Assembly: GCA_037953745.1 (NCBI GenBank)
Contig: JBAKBP010004469.1
Location: 1 to 64,000, forward strand
Reading direction: 5' to 3'
Origin: Lithodes maja
Taxonomy: Eukaryota > Arthropoda > Malacostraca > Decapoda > Lithodidae
Length of the DNA: 64,000 nucleotides
Part shown: positions 20,727-31,445 of the stretch, in pieces
How the letters are laid out: every line of letters starts with the position of its first letter
Position numbering within the stretch: the stretch's first letter is position 1
Program-made: the position numbers and the translations under genes
The notes under the pieces: model-generated
What the model was told of the DNA's origin: nothing
Seen by the model: only the letters and a program-made list of their open reading frames with translations
The model's database searches: none

Positions 20727-20971
20727 ACAGTGAATGCCGGTGTGACTGTTGTCAAGCAGCGGATAACAGTACTACCAGTCAGGAGCACCGCCCCCGCCAG
20801 TGTCCCCACACGGAGGCCCCAGCGCTGCACAGCCCAGTTGGCGGGTAACATAAACAACACGAACATGATAGTGCCCCAGTTCATCAGTAGGGCCACGGTG
20901 GAGGAGTCCCACCCGGGGATCACTGCCTCCACACTCTCGCTGATAGGACCCCACGTCATCCATATCGAATT
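20727..20971 (-). CDS. SLC49A4-like: SLC49A4-like MFS transporter, exon a
   Basis: 245-nt exon with acceptor CTGTTGCAG before 20971 and donor GTAAGT after 20727. It starts in phase 0 and leaves two bases. The product starts NSIWMTWGPISESVEAVIPG and goes on with WDSSTVALLMNWGTIMFVLF, then NWAVQRWGLRVGTLAGAVLL. Human DIRC2/SLC49A4, as I recall it, has NTWGPIQNSA, then WDIALLVLWGPI and LLDKRGLR at the same places. It covers the end of helix 1, helix 2, the MFS loop with Arg-Gly/Trp-Gly-Leu-Arg, and helix 3. FLVCR and SLC49A3 are the alternatives but fit less well. SLC49A4 is a lysosomal transporter, reported to export pyridoxine. Confidence 0.85.
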
Positions 20972-21125
20972 CTGCAACAGTGTATCATCGTTTAGCCCGC
21001 AAAAGTGTATCGTCATTTGTATGAGCCTGCAACATTGTAGAGTAGTTTATATGAGTTTGTGTAGCCTGCAACAGTGCATCATAGTTTCACATGAGATTAA
21101 AGTACCATTGAACAAAATAGTGTAC
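20972..21125 (-). repeat. Tandem acceptor-like repeats upstream of exon a
   Basis: About four diverged units, each reading on the minus strand as roughly AT..ACTGTTGCAGGC. The one at exon a is the actual acceptor (CTGTTGCAG); the others (near 21000, 21030 and 21070) repeat the pyrimidine tract and CAG or CGG. Similar sequence lies next to the exon remnant at 23320. Confidence 0.5.
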
Positions 21126-21138
21126 ATTTGTTCATTAA

Positions 21139-21365
21139 CCCTCTCACGACCATATGACGCAGAGGTTGCCAGATTAGCAATAAGAAATAGAGTTCTCTCA
21201 CTCTTATAATTACCTCTCCAAAATTAGTTTTCTGCCCACAGCTAACTCAAAGACAACTGCAGAGGTTAAAGTAACTAAACTAAAGGTTTCTAAATACCCC
21301 TGATGGTAACAAAGGATTTAAATTATCCCTAATAGGCTCAAAAGTGCGTCAAGAACGTGAGAGAT
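21139..21365 (-). mobile_element. TTAA MITE family 2, copy 1
   Basis: 227 bp between TTAA at 21135-21138 and 21366-21369. Ends are inverted: CCCTCTCACG at one side and CTCTCACG (after two bases) at the other, then GACGC on both. It is the reverse complement of the copy at 35415-35639. No coding capacity. Confidence 0.75.
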
Positions 21366-21430
21366 TTAACCTGGGAACGGCGAGAACACTCTTAAGAGGT
21401 TTTGGTGGGCAAGGGCGAGGACCCTCTTAA

Positions 21431-22043
21431 CCCGGGAACTGCCGGGAGACTCTTAAGAGTTCCCCCGGCGGACTGCGGGAAGACTCTTAAGAGTAAGGGA
21501 AAAAAAAAAAAATAATAATTGTTTTTATTTTTTTATTTTTTTATTTTTTTATTTTTTTTTGCCCCTGGGCCATGCCAAATATCACTCTTGCACCTCCCCT
21601 CCTTCCCCACTTTCCTCCCCTCCTTCAGTTATCACCTATTTTCCCTGTTATTCCCTTATTCTGTGGTCTATTTTCGTGCTAACATTAGTGAGTTGGTAGC
21701 AGGGCGTTGTCATCACTGTTACCAAGCGTGGGAAAGAGCGAGAGAGAGACTATTGCGTAACAGTGTCTCTCCAGACAAGGGGAGGGGAGGAGGGCAGGGA
21801 GGTTGCCTCAGCCATACATTATGTAACTCCCGGCCTGTATCGCCGATTTTGACCATCCAAACACTGTTTCCACTTGTTTTATTGTTGTAACAGGTTAATA
21901 CCTTTATAATCAACCTATAATAGGCGCATATGGATAAGTATTAATGCTATTTATGGTAAAATAACGATGTTAGTGATGGGAACAGCTCAAATACGTCAGC
22001 ACAGGAGTGTGGTGTCTCATACCCCCCATGCACACTTCTTAGT
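21431..22043 (+). mobile_element. TTAA MITE family 1, copy 1
   Basis: 613 bp between TTAA at 21427-21430 and 22044-22047. It begins CCCGGGAACTGCCGG and has two CTCTTAAGAG palindromes within the first 80 bp, followed by an A/T-rich tract and a unique body, and ends CACACTTCTTAG. TTAA duplication and a CCC start are the marks of piggyBac-type transposition. There is no transposase. Confidence 0.75.
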
Positions 22044-22115
22044 TTAAGAGGTATGGCCTAAACAAATTTTTTAAAAGGCCCCAGTAGCACTTAAAACAAG
22101 TGAAATGGTTATTAA

Positions 22116-22739
22116 CCTCTGAAGTGCGCACGGGGGTAATTGAAAACGTCCCCCTGTGCTGACGTATTTGAGGTGTTTCCGTCACTAAAATATTCATTGT
22201 ACCATTAATAGCATTAATAATTATCCATATGCGCCTATTATGGGTTGATTATAAAGGTATTAACCTGAAACAACAATAAAACGAGTGAAAACAGCGTTTG
22301 GATGGTCAAAATCGGAGATATAGCCCGCGAGTTGTATAATGTATGGGTGAGGCAAACTGCCTTCCCGCCAATTTCCCCCAAGGCCACTGAGACACAGTCG
22401 ATCGATACTCTCTCTCTCTCTCTTGCACTCGCTTGCCATCAGTGATGACAACACCCTGCTTGCAACTCGCTAATGTTAGCACGAAAATATACCTCAGAAT
22501 AAGGGAATAATAGGGAAAATAGGTGATAACTGAAGGAGAGGAGGAAAATGGGGAAGGAGGGGAGGTAGAGGACTGAGATTTTGCATGGCCCAGGGGCCAA
22601 AAAAAAATAAAATAAAATAAAATAAAAATATTTTTTTTTTTTTTCGCTGTCAAAAGTTGATTTTTTATTTTACTTACTCTCAAGAGTCTTCCCGCAGTCC
22701 ACCGGGGGAACTCTTAAGAGTCTCCCGGCAGCTCCCGGG
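22116..22739 (-). mobile_element. TTAA MITE family 1, copy 2
   Basis: 624 bp in reverse orientation, between TTAA at 22112-22115 and 22740-22743. The left end is CCTCTGAAGTGCGCACGGGGG (internally like copy 4) and the right end is CTCCCGGG. The short ORFs inside follow from the T-rich tract and are not genes. Confidence 0.8.
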
Positions 22740-22743
22740 TTAA

Positions 22744-23248
22744 GTGAGATAATTCCCCTCCATACCTCCTATCACTACTCCACATTTGTCAAAATCCCCT
22801 CCTTCCCCCCCCCCCCCCCTTCAATTATCACCTATTTTGCCTGTTATTCCCTTATTCATTGGTATATTTTTGTGTAAACATCTCCAAGCCGGTTCTATGG
22901 TGTGGTCATGTGACTAGCCAGTGTGTTATGTAAGGAAGAGGGTGGGGTGAGTCAGTCAGTCTGACTCAGTCAAGCTCTAGGCCTCGCGAGTGGAGGGTCT
23001 CCCTCGCTCTGCTCCACAATTCATGAATGAACCGCTCGGCAATAATTCGCGATTTTGACCATCCAAACACTATTCCCACTTGTTTTATTGTTGTTACATG
23101 TTACTATCTTCATATTAAACGTAAAATAGGCGCATATGAATAAGTAATAACGATAATTGTCGTAAAATTACGATTATAGGCGGGAATGCAGCTTAATATT
23201 GCCGCCCAGAAGTGTGGTGTTCACTACACCCTGCGCGCAAGCGCCGGG
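22744..23248 (+). mobile_element. TTAA MITE family 1, diverged copy 3
   Basis: 505 bp from the TTAA shared with copy 2 (22740-22743) to TTAA at 23249-23252. The body matches copy 1 (tcaattatcacctattttgcc, ttgaccatccaaacactatt, ataggcgcatatg) with clear divergence. It lacks the left palindromic end. It ends in GCGCCGGG. Confidence 0.6.
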
Positions 23249-23270
23249 TTAAGTTCAGTTTAGTTCAACG

Positions 23271-23319
23271 CTGCCTCCACTATTTCGCTGATTGGACCCC
23301 ACGTCACCCATAGTGTAGT
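23271..23319 (-). pseudogene. Truncated duplicate of transporter exon a
   Basis: On the minus strand, CTGCAG at 23320-23325 is followed by 49 nt coding TTLWVTWGPISEIVEA. This matches exon a's NSIWMTWGPISESVEA in frame, with mostly synonymous or conservative changes, and keeps an acceptor. Homology stops after GGAGGCAG. Two codons later the frame hits TAA, next to the TTAA MITE end at 23252. The adjoining intron (gtcgtttatatgagttt) also resembles the one at exon a. It is a remnant of a duplicated exon or paralogue. Confidence 0.65.
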
Positions 23320-23476
23320 CTGCAGCATTTAAAGTCGTTTATATGAGTTTAGGGTAAAAATCTAGATTACTTTAGCCGCCTTTAGAGATTTTTTTTTTTT
23401 TACCTACAAAACTGGTGTTTCTGTAGGTCTATATTTTTTACAAGAATATTATTGGCAAAACCTATAAATCAGTAAT

Positions 23477-23481
23477 ATATG
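23477..23481. other. Target-site duplication of solo LTR (left)
   Basis: ATATG, repeated at 26524-26528 on the other side of the LTR. This fixes the LTR ends as TAAAATGCCCC...GGGCATAACA. Confidence 0.8.
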
Positions 23482-26400
23482 TAAAATGCCCCAGAACGAG
23501 AAGCCCACCACAGAAGCCACGAACGAACACCACACAGAAACACCAAAGGAAAGGTCCACAGAACGAAAGGACCAGCTGACCGAGCCAGCCATTTCAGACA
23601 GGCCCAAGCCCGCAGGGCTAAGCAGCTCCTGGCTGCACCCATTTACCTTTTCTAAACTGACCATTTTCCACACCTCACGTACACTAACCCCCTCGTGTCC
23701 TACACTCCTAACTACAAAGATGATGAACAGGAATATACATTCATATTAAAAACACCCATGCCCTGTCCCGATGGTGAGCCAATGCCAACACATCAGACAG
23801 CCATAATTATATCTATGTATGTTCTTACATCCGAGAAGTAGATGTTATATATCTTAGAAGTTAAAACACCCACGCTTGTCCCTAGACCTCGTATATCATT
23901 TTCCATGACTAGTATAGATATATGTAACCCGTGCTCAGTCGCCCCTTGCATTGTTCCTCTAGTAACTAAGTATTAATATTAACATTCCCTAACATCTTGT
24001 CTTGCCAGACTAAGCTTCTGAAGACTCATCGCCCCATAAATCTATGTATGCAATCCTTAGGTTAAGTATTTTTATCCGCCATTGTGTTCACCTTTTTCCA
24101 TTTACTTTCCACAATTGTCATACGTCTTCCCCTTGCCTCCTTCGTATCCACAGCCCACACTACGCCAATTTACTTCGTGTCTTACACCTCTTACCCCAAC
24201 CAGAGATTGTATAAGATAACCTGGTTACCAGTATCTGTCATAAGTACCCCGAAACAATAACTAAGTACCCCTACGAACTGCCGCTGTTGTTGGTATTTAT
24301 ATTTAATAGAAAACGCAGTTCCCAGGGCCAACTAATCGTATCCATAACCCTCGGACTGATCACATAACTCTATCTTTTCCAGACTCATATACCACCCCAT
24401 AGTTGCATTCCCCGGTAGCATATTTTGGCTAACGTATTCTACTGCCTTTTCAAACTTCCATATCAATTGTAGCCTAATGCCACCCCCACGCCCAGGGACC
24501 TTAGGGGCAAAATTTCCCTGTAGCCCTTGAACTCTCCCCCCCTCTCATTAAGAATTCCCGCGCTTCTCGACTCTTGTCCGACCTAGCCTCTCTCTCATAC
24601 CTCTTGAAGATCCTTGAATTGTCCGTTGCTAACGCTCTCCAACCTTTTATATATATACTCCTATCCAGCCTACCTTCACTTAGTAGGCCAGAACAACATT
24701 AGAACTTTACTAGCCCCTTGCATGCCATCTATTCTCTTACAACACATTCACAACCCTGCACCCAATGGTCGTCGGTGCGAGGCTAGCCGCCCCGCCAGTA
24801 ACTAACTTCTATTGCCATACTTCCAGATAAATGTGGCAGAGTTAGCAACCCAGTCTCCACCACATCCAGCAAACCCTACAATTAACAACCAGCCGAGTAA
24901 AACCAGCTAGCTAAGGCACCTTCGGTTTTGGTATTAAAGACACCCACATCTGTCTCATACACAGAGGGTTATTACAAACACTGGTGATATGGCAAGCCCC
25001 TAGCCACAGCCGCCGGACGACTATCACAGAGAGAGGGCGCCCAGCTCCCCCTTTTTGCCCACCCGAGGAGGGAGACCCCCACCCCCGCGGAGGTATACCT
25101 GGCCCCTGTTTTGACTTTCGAGTCATTGCCAGGTAGCACAGGAATTCTTCCTATCAATGAACTAACCATGAATGACTAACACCTTTACTAACCTCTATTA
25201 ACTCACAATAAACCATTTACCTTTCTTGCATGCTCTGATCACTAAATTAGCACCTCAGCTATACCATAGAATGAAGATTGAACAATCTAGAGAGACGCTC
25301 CTATCACAGCTGTCCCCATCCTCCTCGCAAAGTAGATCCAGTCTCTCTCCCCCTAAATACGTCCAGTATAGCCAAAATAGTACCTCTTACTAAGGCTCAG
25401 TTATATGAAAATATAAAGGCTTCCTATAGCCCTGTGCCACAACAGTAAATACCATCTTACCTAGTCCCCATATCTATTGAGAGCTCAATTAAGTCCATAA
25501 GACTCGAGATCCCTACTGTCTACAGGGTCCAGAACCGAGCCTATAAATCTAACTCCCGCCCCCAGTCAAATCAGTTGAAAGCTAGACACCAACCAGGGGT
25601 CACTACCCTGCAGTTAACTTCTAGCTCTGCCCTTGTGTTGTTCCAGAGTGAGATCCCAGAGCCGGCAGACTCCGTGGCAGATTTGGATAGACGGACCTGC
25701 CCACATATTTAAGAACTTCACACATATGGCCCCCCTGGACGGCCGCGGAACCAGTCGTTAGCCCCCAACATCATGGACGCAAGATAACCAGGACCAGACC
25801 CATCAGATACTACCCAAGATTCTCTTTAGCAGTACTACATATTACTGTGCTGTTTAGAGATTCACTAATTAATATTTCTACGTAGTGGCTAAGACCCTGC
25901 CCAGTGTAATTCATACTTAACCATTCCATTTGGGACGTACTAAGCGATCAGTGCTCTTTAATTAACAGGCGACCTTGACTCTCGTAATTACCTTATTCAG
26001 ATATTAAAACTCTAGTGATATCTAACGTTCGCCCACTGATTTGCGTTCTATGTATTTCTGAAACAAGGATATAAAACTTAGATCAGTACCCCCTGAGGTT
26101 ACTAGAATTCCCGTGCTCTAAAATACGCGTGTCTAATCTAGTCTGTGAACTACTACTTGTGCACCAGAGCTACCAGTAATAAATCTAACAGTGAATATGA
26201 ATCTATAAGTAACATTGATGGTCTTCGGTATATAAACCTGTTAAATCAAAGCCAGTGATCAGAAGATTAATACCTGAACGTTGGAAGTGGGAGACTAGGC
26301 TCCATCCAGATCCACTTATGCTAGTGTTGTTCGATTCTATTATATTGTCTTACACAAGTATTCTGCAGTGGTATATCAATAAACGTGATCGTGTAACTTG

Positions 26401-26523
26401 CTACCATGTGTTTCTTTGTGTTCTCTATTCCTCATATCTTGTATTGTGCATGCAGCATTATATACCCAGTCAATTAGAACTCACATTACCCAAGTTAAAC
26501 CTGTAGAAAAACAGGGCATAACA
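23482..26523 (+). repeat. Solo LTR of the giant-LTR family (3,042 bp)
   Basis: It is bounded by the 5-bp duplication ATATG, with no internal region on either side, so it is a solo LTR left by LTR-LTR recombination. TATA is at 26229-26236 and AATAAA at 26378-26383. It is nearly identical to the other LTRs apart from small indels. A segment of about 90 bp found in the 5.5-kb and 61-kb copies around ataatattaactgccacc is replaced by aatattaacattccctaac near 23975. Confidence 0.9.
23486..23749 (+). CDS. LTR-borne reading frame (C-terminus of the third ORF)
   Basis: The ATG four bases inside the LTR opens an 87-codon frame, MPQNEKPTTEATNEHH and onward, ending in MNRNIHSY. The same frame is the C-terminal end of the third ORF in elements A and B. 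In a solo LTR it has no upstream part. Hydrophilic, rich in Lys, Arg, Glu and Thr, no known domain. It may simply be a leftover. Confidence 0.35.
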   Translation: MPQNEKPTTEATNEHHTETPKERSTERKDQLTEPAISDRPKPAGLSSSWLHPFTFSKLTIFHTSRTLTPSCPTLLTTKMMNRNIHSY

Positions 26524-26528
26524 ATATG

Positions 26529-27145
26529 GCCCCATTAAATATTAAAATATTAAATATTAAAGAACACCACAAATGGGGAGGGCTTTGAAGCTCAGAGAAA
26601 ATTAGGGGTTATGACGTTTAACAAGTGATTATGGGTAAAATATACATTGTCCACACCTAGTACATAAATACGAAAACTCGAGCCAAGTTTTGTACTTACC
26701 AGATGTTTTAAACACATAAAACACGATAAATGTGGGTCGATCTACACTCGAACGTCACCCATTCCTCAGCGTAAACAAACTACTGCAGGCGAACTGCTAC
26801 ATATACCTAAAACTACCCAAACATACCAAAGGCTAATTAATTTACCCAAAAGTAAGCAAATCGCTCAAAATTGAGGCAATATTTGGTTCGGTATTTCATG
26901 TTTCAATGGGGCATAATTAAGTATCCGAATGGATCCACGATGGCCCTCAACCCCCCAGGACTTACTGTAATTATCATCTATGTTGCCAGTAGGGGGCATT
27001 ACCAAAAGTGTGATATGATAATCCCGCGCACGAGTTGGTATAAACGGACCGCCGAGACCGGCCAGGTAGTCAACAACCCTGGGAGACGAGCATACGAAGT
27101 GGCGATGTATCACGCACAGTCTACAGATATATCCAGGATCCACAC
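26529..27145. other. Unrecognised flank of the solo LTR
   Basis: No gene can be supported. It includes an A/T-rich tandem (ttaaatattaaaatattaaatattaaag) just after the LTR and overlapping short ORFs on both strands at 26865-27167 that show no known domain or compositional signal. Confidence 0.45.
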
Positions 27146-27456
27146 ATCTCAAAATCTCTTATTTTGAGATAAATCATTAAAAGTGTTAAAACAACTTGAG
27201 TCTACAGATAATGACTCGATATGAAAGTGTACAAGTATTAAAATAAGAAATAGTAGCCTACACGACTCTCGACAAGGAATTAAGATTAAAATTCAAATAA
27301 GCCGAATTGTGCATGTATGAACTCTGCCAAAATTCCGACCAGTGATAAATAAGTTAGTCCCCAAATCTCTTGTTTTGAGATAAATCATTAAGAGTGTTAA
27401 ACAACTCGAGCCTATAGATACTGACTCGATAATGAAGTGTACAAGTGTTAAAACAA
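27146..27456 (+). repeat. Pair of ~95-bp direct repeats
   Basis: The segment aatctctTATTTTgagataaatcattaa, continuing to gtgtacaagtattaaaa, occurs at 27150-27245 and again at 27361-27455, about 210 bp apart, with roughly ten differences. Each starts with a small hairpin (ATCTC...GAGAT). The second abuts the diverged LTR at 27459. Confidence 0.75.
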
Positions 27457-27458
27457 AT

Positions 27459-28375
27459 TAAAATACCCCAAAAAGGGTATTCCCCCACCAACCTCCCGAC
27501 CACCAACCCAGTGGCAGTTCCGCAAGAAACAGAGCGAAAGCCAACTGGGACGAAAGGACCCAACAGCCAGAGGAGAAAGTGGGACGCACCCGCAAGATCA
27601 AAGGAAGCCGCCAACCCTGTCAGTCAACGGAGGAGCACACGACTGGACCAGGGGACCGACCCCAACACGGCCGGAAAGAAAAAGGCCCCAAAGGCACGTT
27701 TGACAAAAGTGGCGGATTACCAACCTTTTTAACACCCACAACACCCACATACCACACACATCACTATACTAAGGAAATCATGTAGTTCTAACAGTGTCAG
27801 ATGTTCCCAACCTTTTTTTTCCTCCACGACACCCACATACCACACCCATAACTATACTCCTAAGAACCCTATGCCAGTTATTGTAGTGAATTATGCCCGT
27901 TAATTCGGATCAGTTCATATCAAGCAAATCTGCATACAATCATCAGGAGAGATACAGGAAAGATACTTAGTATCCCTCCCCATGACGAGTATAGATATAT
28001 GTACCCCCGTGCCCAGTTGTCCCTTTCCTTTTTCTTCTAGTAACTAAGTGTATATATAATATTAACCGGAGTATGCCCACCGATATTGATACAACATAGT
28101 GGCACTGTCCTTGTGTCGGATTGTGCCACGTGCATACCAACCCGGTTTCATCATCTTATTAGGATGACGGCTATAAGGCCGTCATTCATGCATGTATTCA
28201 CTCCTTAGGGTAACTATCTGTTATCCACAATGTTGTTTCTCTTTTCCACATAACTCCGCATGTTACACTTCATAAGTGCAACGCTACTTCTCTTATGGTG
28301 TCGTCATATTGATCGGGTACCCACTACGAAAAAACTTTGTAAAAAAAATAAGAGAACAAAAAAGGGAAAAGAATT
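27459..28375 (+). repeat. Diverged relative of the giant LTR, truncated
   Basis: It starts TAAAATACCCCAAAAAGGG, like the TAAAATGCCCCAG start of the others. It follows the same layout, with blocks such as gagtatagatatatgta, ttctagtaactaagt, cggcactgtccttgtgtcg equivalents and ggtttcatcatcttattagga. It ends abruptly near 28375 where the TIR-bounded unit begins. An older or sister LTR subfamily. Confidence 0.7.
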
Positions 28376-28379
28376 TTCC

Positions 28380-28461
28380 ATCTTAACACTGTTATTAACA
28401 CGCTTCCCACATTAGGTGGATATTCTTGCCGTCTCGCGCCAAGCGCAACGATTCCTCCTTC
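28380..28461 (+). repeat. Left terminal inverted repeat of gag-like unit
   Basis: The 82 bp from ATCTTAACACTG to GATTCCTCCTTC are the near-perfect reverse complement of 35333-35414 plus 35644-35658. The right copy carries a 16-bp insertion (gccacaacgcaagaaa) and a TTAA MITE. The repeat could extend further left, but the right-hand side is cut by element D at 35658, so the outer end cannot be seen. Confidence 0.85.
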
Positions 28462-29971
28462 TCTTCCTCGCGGGCCTAACGTCAACACCAGTGCCCCCAC
28501 ACTCCGGCTTCATTCGACGCTCGCTCTCCTCTAGTGAGTCTTTGCTCATTTGTATGTATATGGGAGTTAGTGAGCACGTTTAGACTAGCTAGCACGGGTT
28601 GTGTTATGATTGGCCCGCAGGAAGTGTTAAAATTAGGGTACATTTAGGCGCTTTTTACTTGTGTTCATTGTTTCCACCACGCGTGGTGTTTTCCATATGT
28701 TACTAGGCGCCTTAGTTTTTGTTTTTTACTTAGTTAGGAGGCTTTCCTGTAAGTTTCTGGCTGTTCCTCGGGACGGCTTGAGGGTCTACGGATCCTGTAT
28801 TTGTTGCAGACGCGCCAGGGTTAGATTCGCCCCACGTGGTTGTGGCGTCCCCCCGGCTTGTGAGCCTGTGGAAAGGCCCTCGTGGGTTTTTTTTTTCCTC
28901 GCCCTTCCGGCACGGTTCTTTTTTGTGTGTTCTGTTTACTTTTCCTGGATAAGCTGTTAGGTTATCTAGTTTGGGGGGGATGTTATTACTACTGTGTTTG
29001 TTTGTTTTTATTCTCACCCCTTGTGAGTTGTGGTCTCCCGAGGGTTTGTGTGCCACTTTCCTTGGAGTCCGGCTACGTGTTCCTTGTGTGGGAGTGCGGG
29101 TGTGGGGGTGCTGGGTTCTTCGCGGCTGCGCCTTGCTATGAGTCCGTTCCTCCTCCCCCCCCGTTTTTCTGGGCTCGCCGACCTTCGGTTGTATCCGTTG
29201 GGCCGGTCCGCCGTTCCGGCGGAGCTTCGAGCTCAGGTTTCTCACGCTGGGCCTTTACGTCGGTGGTGTGGCTATGCCACGACCTCTTGGTCCACGGTCC
29301 CTCAGGTATCCGGCGGACGCAGTCGTAGGGGATATAAAAGTGTCATCCCTTCAGACTGTGTCTCCGCCTTTCGGCGGCTCAGAGAGCAGGAAGTCCTCCG
29401 GCGGGTGGTGTTTTCTTCAAAGTCACACACCGTTTCCCGCCGTTCGGGGTCCCATCCCAACCCCTGGCCTGTTACCATGGTTCGGAAAACGGGGGGGGGA
29501 AGGGTAGTGCGATCATTTACCCCGCCGGACCAGCGGCCCGGTGAGTAAGAGATCCCGGCGGACACAGTACGTGTATCTAGCATTTAGCACTATTACATTA
29601 ATAAAATCTACCCCACCTTGCCGGCGGCTCAGTTGGTAGATTTCGGCGACCGCTTGTGTGTTTTTTAGAGCAAGAAACGGTCCACCGGTTAAAGGACCTC
29701 TGTGCGATGGCATGCGCCGTCATGGAGGACCTGCATGGGTGGTATTCCTTTCTCATGTCACCAAGTGCAGGAGAGGGGGATATCCACACCCTCTTAGGGG
29801 TGATAAGACGGAGGAGACGCTGGTCACCTATTCTTATTACACCGGGAGGTTAGGATAGGTAGAACTTTCCCTATATATCCTTATGAGCATTGATTCCTGG
29901 AAATTGTCTTTCCAGAACACTCAAGACACCCGGCTACCACGTCGTTACCGCCGGGGAGAGGAGCCGACATC

Positions 29972-31417
29972 ATGCCCCTATTTACAGTCTGCTCAACCCC
30001 CTCTTGTCTTTTACTACCTATTCCGGCTCACGGCGAATGTATCAGATGTGTTCAATGTTTCAACAGAAACTCCTTCTTGTGGACATCTCGTACATGTCCG
30101 GTTTGCTCTGTATTATTGGAAGAATGGCTAGCGGCCCAAGATATGTCTTGTTTACGTACCCTCATTGAGGTAAAGAATAAATTTAAAACATATGCTTATC
30201 AAGTAGCCAATAAGGAAATGTCATGTGATAATCCGGAACTATTGAGAGTAGTCCAATTATATTTTTGTGATGATCAGGTAGCTCACCATTCATATGCATC
30301 CCCTATTCCCTTGCTGACCATTGGGTCTCCTATGTCCTCCACACTGAGCTCCTCTCCCCCAGCGAAGAAGAGCTGTTTAATGTCACCAGAACGCCACCGT
30401 CTGCCCCAGCCGACCTCCACGGCGGGCACTCTGCAGAACGGTGACAGCACGGACTATCTGCCAGACAAGATACGCCGGCTCTCGAGCCCACCATGACGTG
30501 TGTTCATCTCTAATGAAACTCCGGCACCAATAGATCTGGCAGAATCGGTAGTTTCGGATCCGGCGACCACCTCGGGCTTACAAACTGGTGGATCTGGTCT
30601 CCCTGAACCGGAAGCCGATCCCCCTCACTGTGCACCTAGACTAAGACAATCTGTACACGTTAGGCTCCAAGGTTCAAAGTTAGTTTTATCACACACGCAG
30701 ACTCACCAAGCAGACGTGATTCATACTGCTACTCAGTCTCCAGGGGTAAAAATGTCACATGCGGTTACGACCATAAGGTCTCACGCGACACGTTCGGCTC
30801 CGTCTACGGACCAACCCGACTTAGAAACCACCCTTCAGAATCCAGGGTCGCAGTATGCGCCCTACCCTTTAACAGCCCCACCAAGTGACCTGAAGTCACC
30901 GGCAGGCGGTTGCTCTCACCCGGGTACGGCGAGTAGCAGTCTGACACAGACGTACACTCATACGACACAAACGACCACCTTCACACAGGCTGACCCTAGG
31001 TTACAGACTGACCAACATAATAATACAAACACACAATCAACTACCAGCCTAACAACTGTACAACTGAATGAATTGTTACAAAAGGTAATGAATCAGTGTG
31101 CCATTAAACAAGGTAAAACCCCGACTCCGGCTCTGGGACCTCTTCCCAGGATACCTAAGGCCCCCTTTCTTACCGATGTAGGCATTTCCTCCCCGGTAGC
31201 ATCTAGCGTTCCCTCTTATATCACCATCAATACTCCCTCTCCGGTAGTCACCGCCGCCGGGCCAGAGACGGCCCGCCAACTCGTCTATCCGCAGCCTACG
31301 GGCCCAGAGCTACACAAACAGAGTCAGGCCTGGCCGGCGGAACAAGAGTTTCAGTCACAGACCGTAACGCCTACCCCAGGGCCCTGGCCAGACACATTAA
31401 TCCAGCCACCACCCTAG
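29972..31417 (+). CDS. Gag-like ORF 1 with CxxC-x15-CxxC motif, one in-frame TGA
   Basis: Two ORFs in the same frame, 29972-30496 (174 codons) and 30500-31417 (305 codons), are separated by a single TGA at 30494-30496, so they are probably one ORF with a nonsense change or readthrough. Residues 23-45 contain C-x2-C-x2-C, then TCPVC, a small zinc-binding fold. Residues about 60-110 look structured. The rest is Ser/Thr/Pro-rich and disordered. The start is uncertain; alternative ATGs lie upstream in other frames. Family unknown: this resembles retroelement Gag architecture, but no diagnostic motif settles it. Confidence 0.45.
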
Positions 31418-31445
31418 AAGCAACTCCTTGGTTTAGGAGACATCG

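Noticed and set aside
21519..21890. 123-codon ORF with hydrophobic start
   Set aside because: It lies in a non-coding MITE; the hydrophobic part comes from the T-rich tract.
28661..29548. Overlapping ORFs of 99-172 codons in the GC-rich leader of the TIR-bounded unit, both strands
   Set aside because: Open frames are expected in GC-rich DNA. Composition is Cys/Arg/Pro/Ser-biased, frames conflict and no motif is present.
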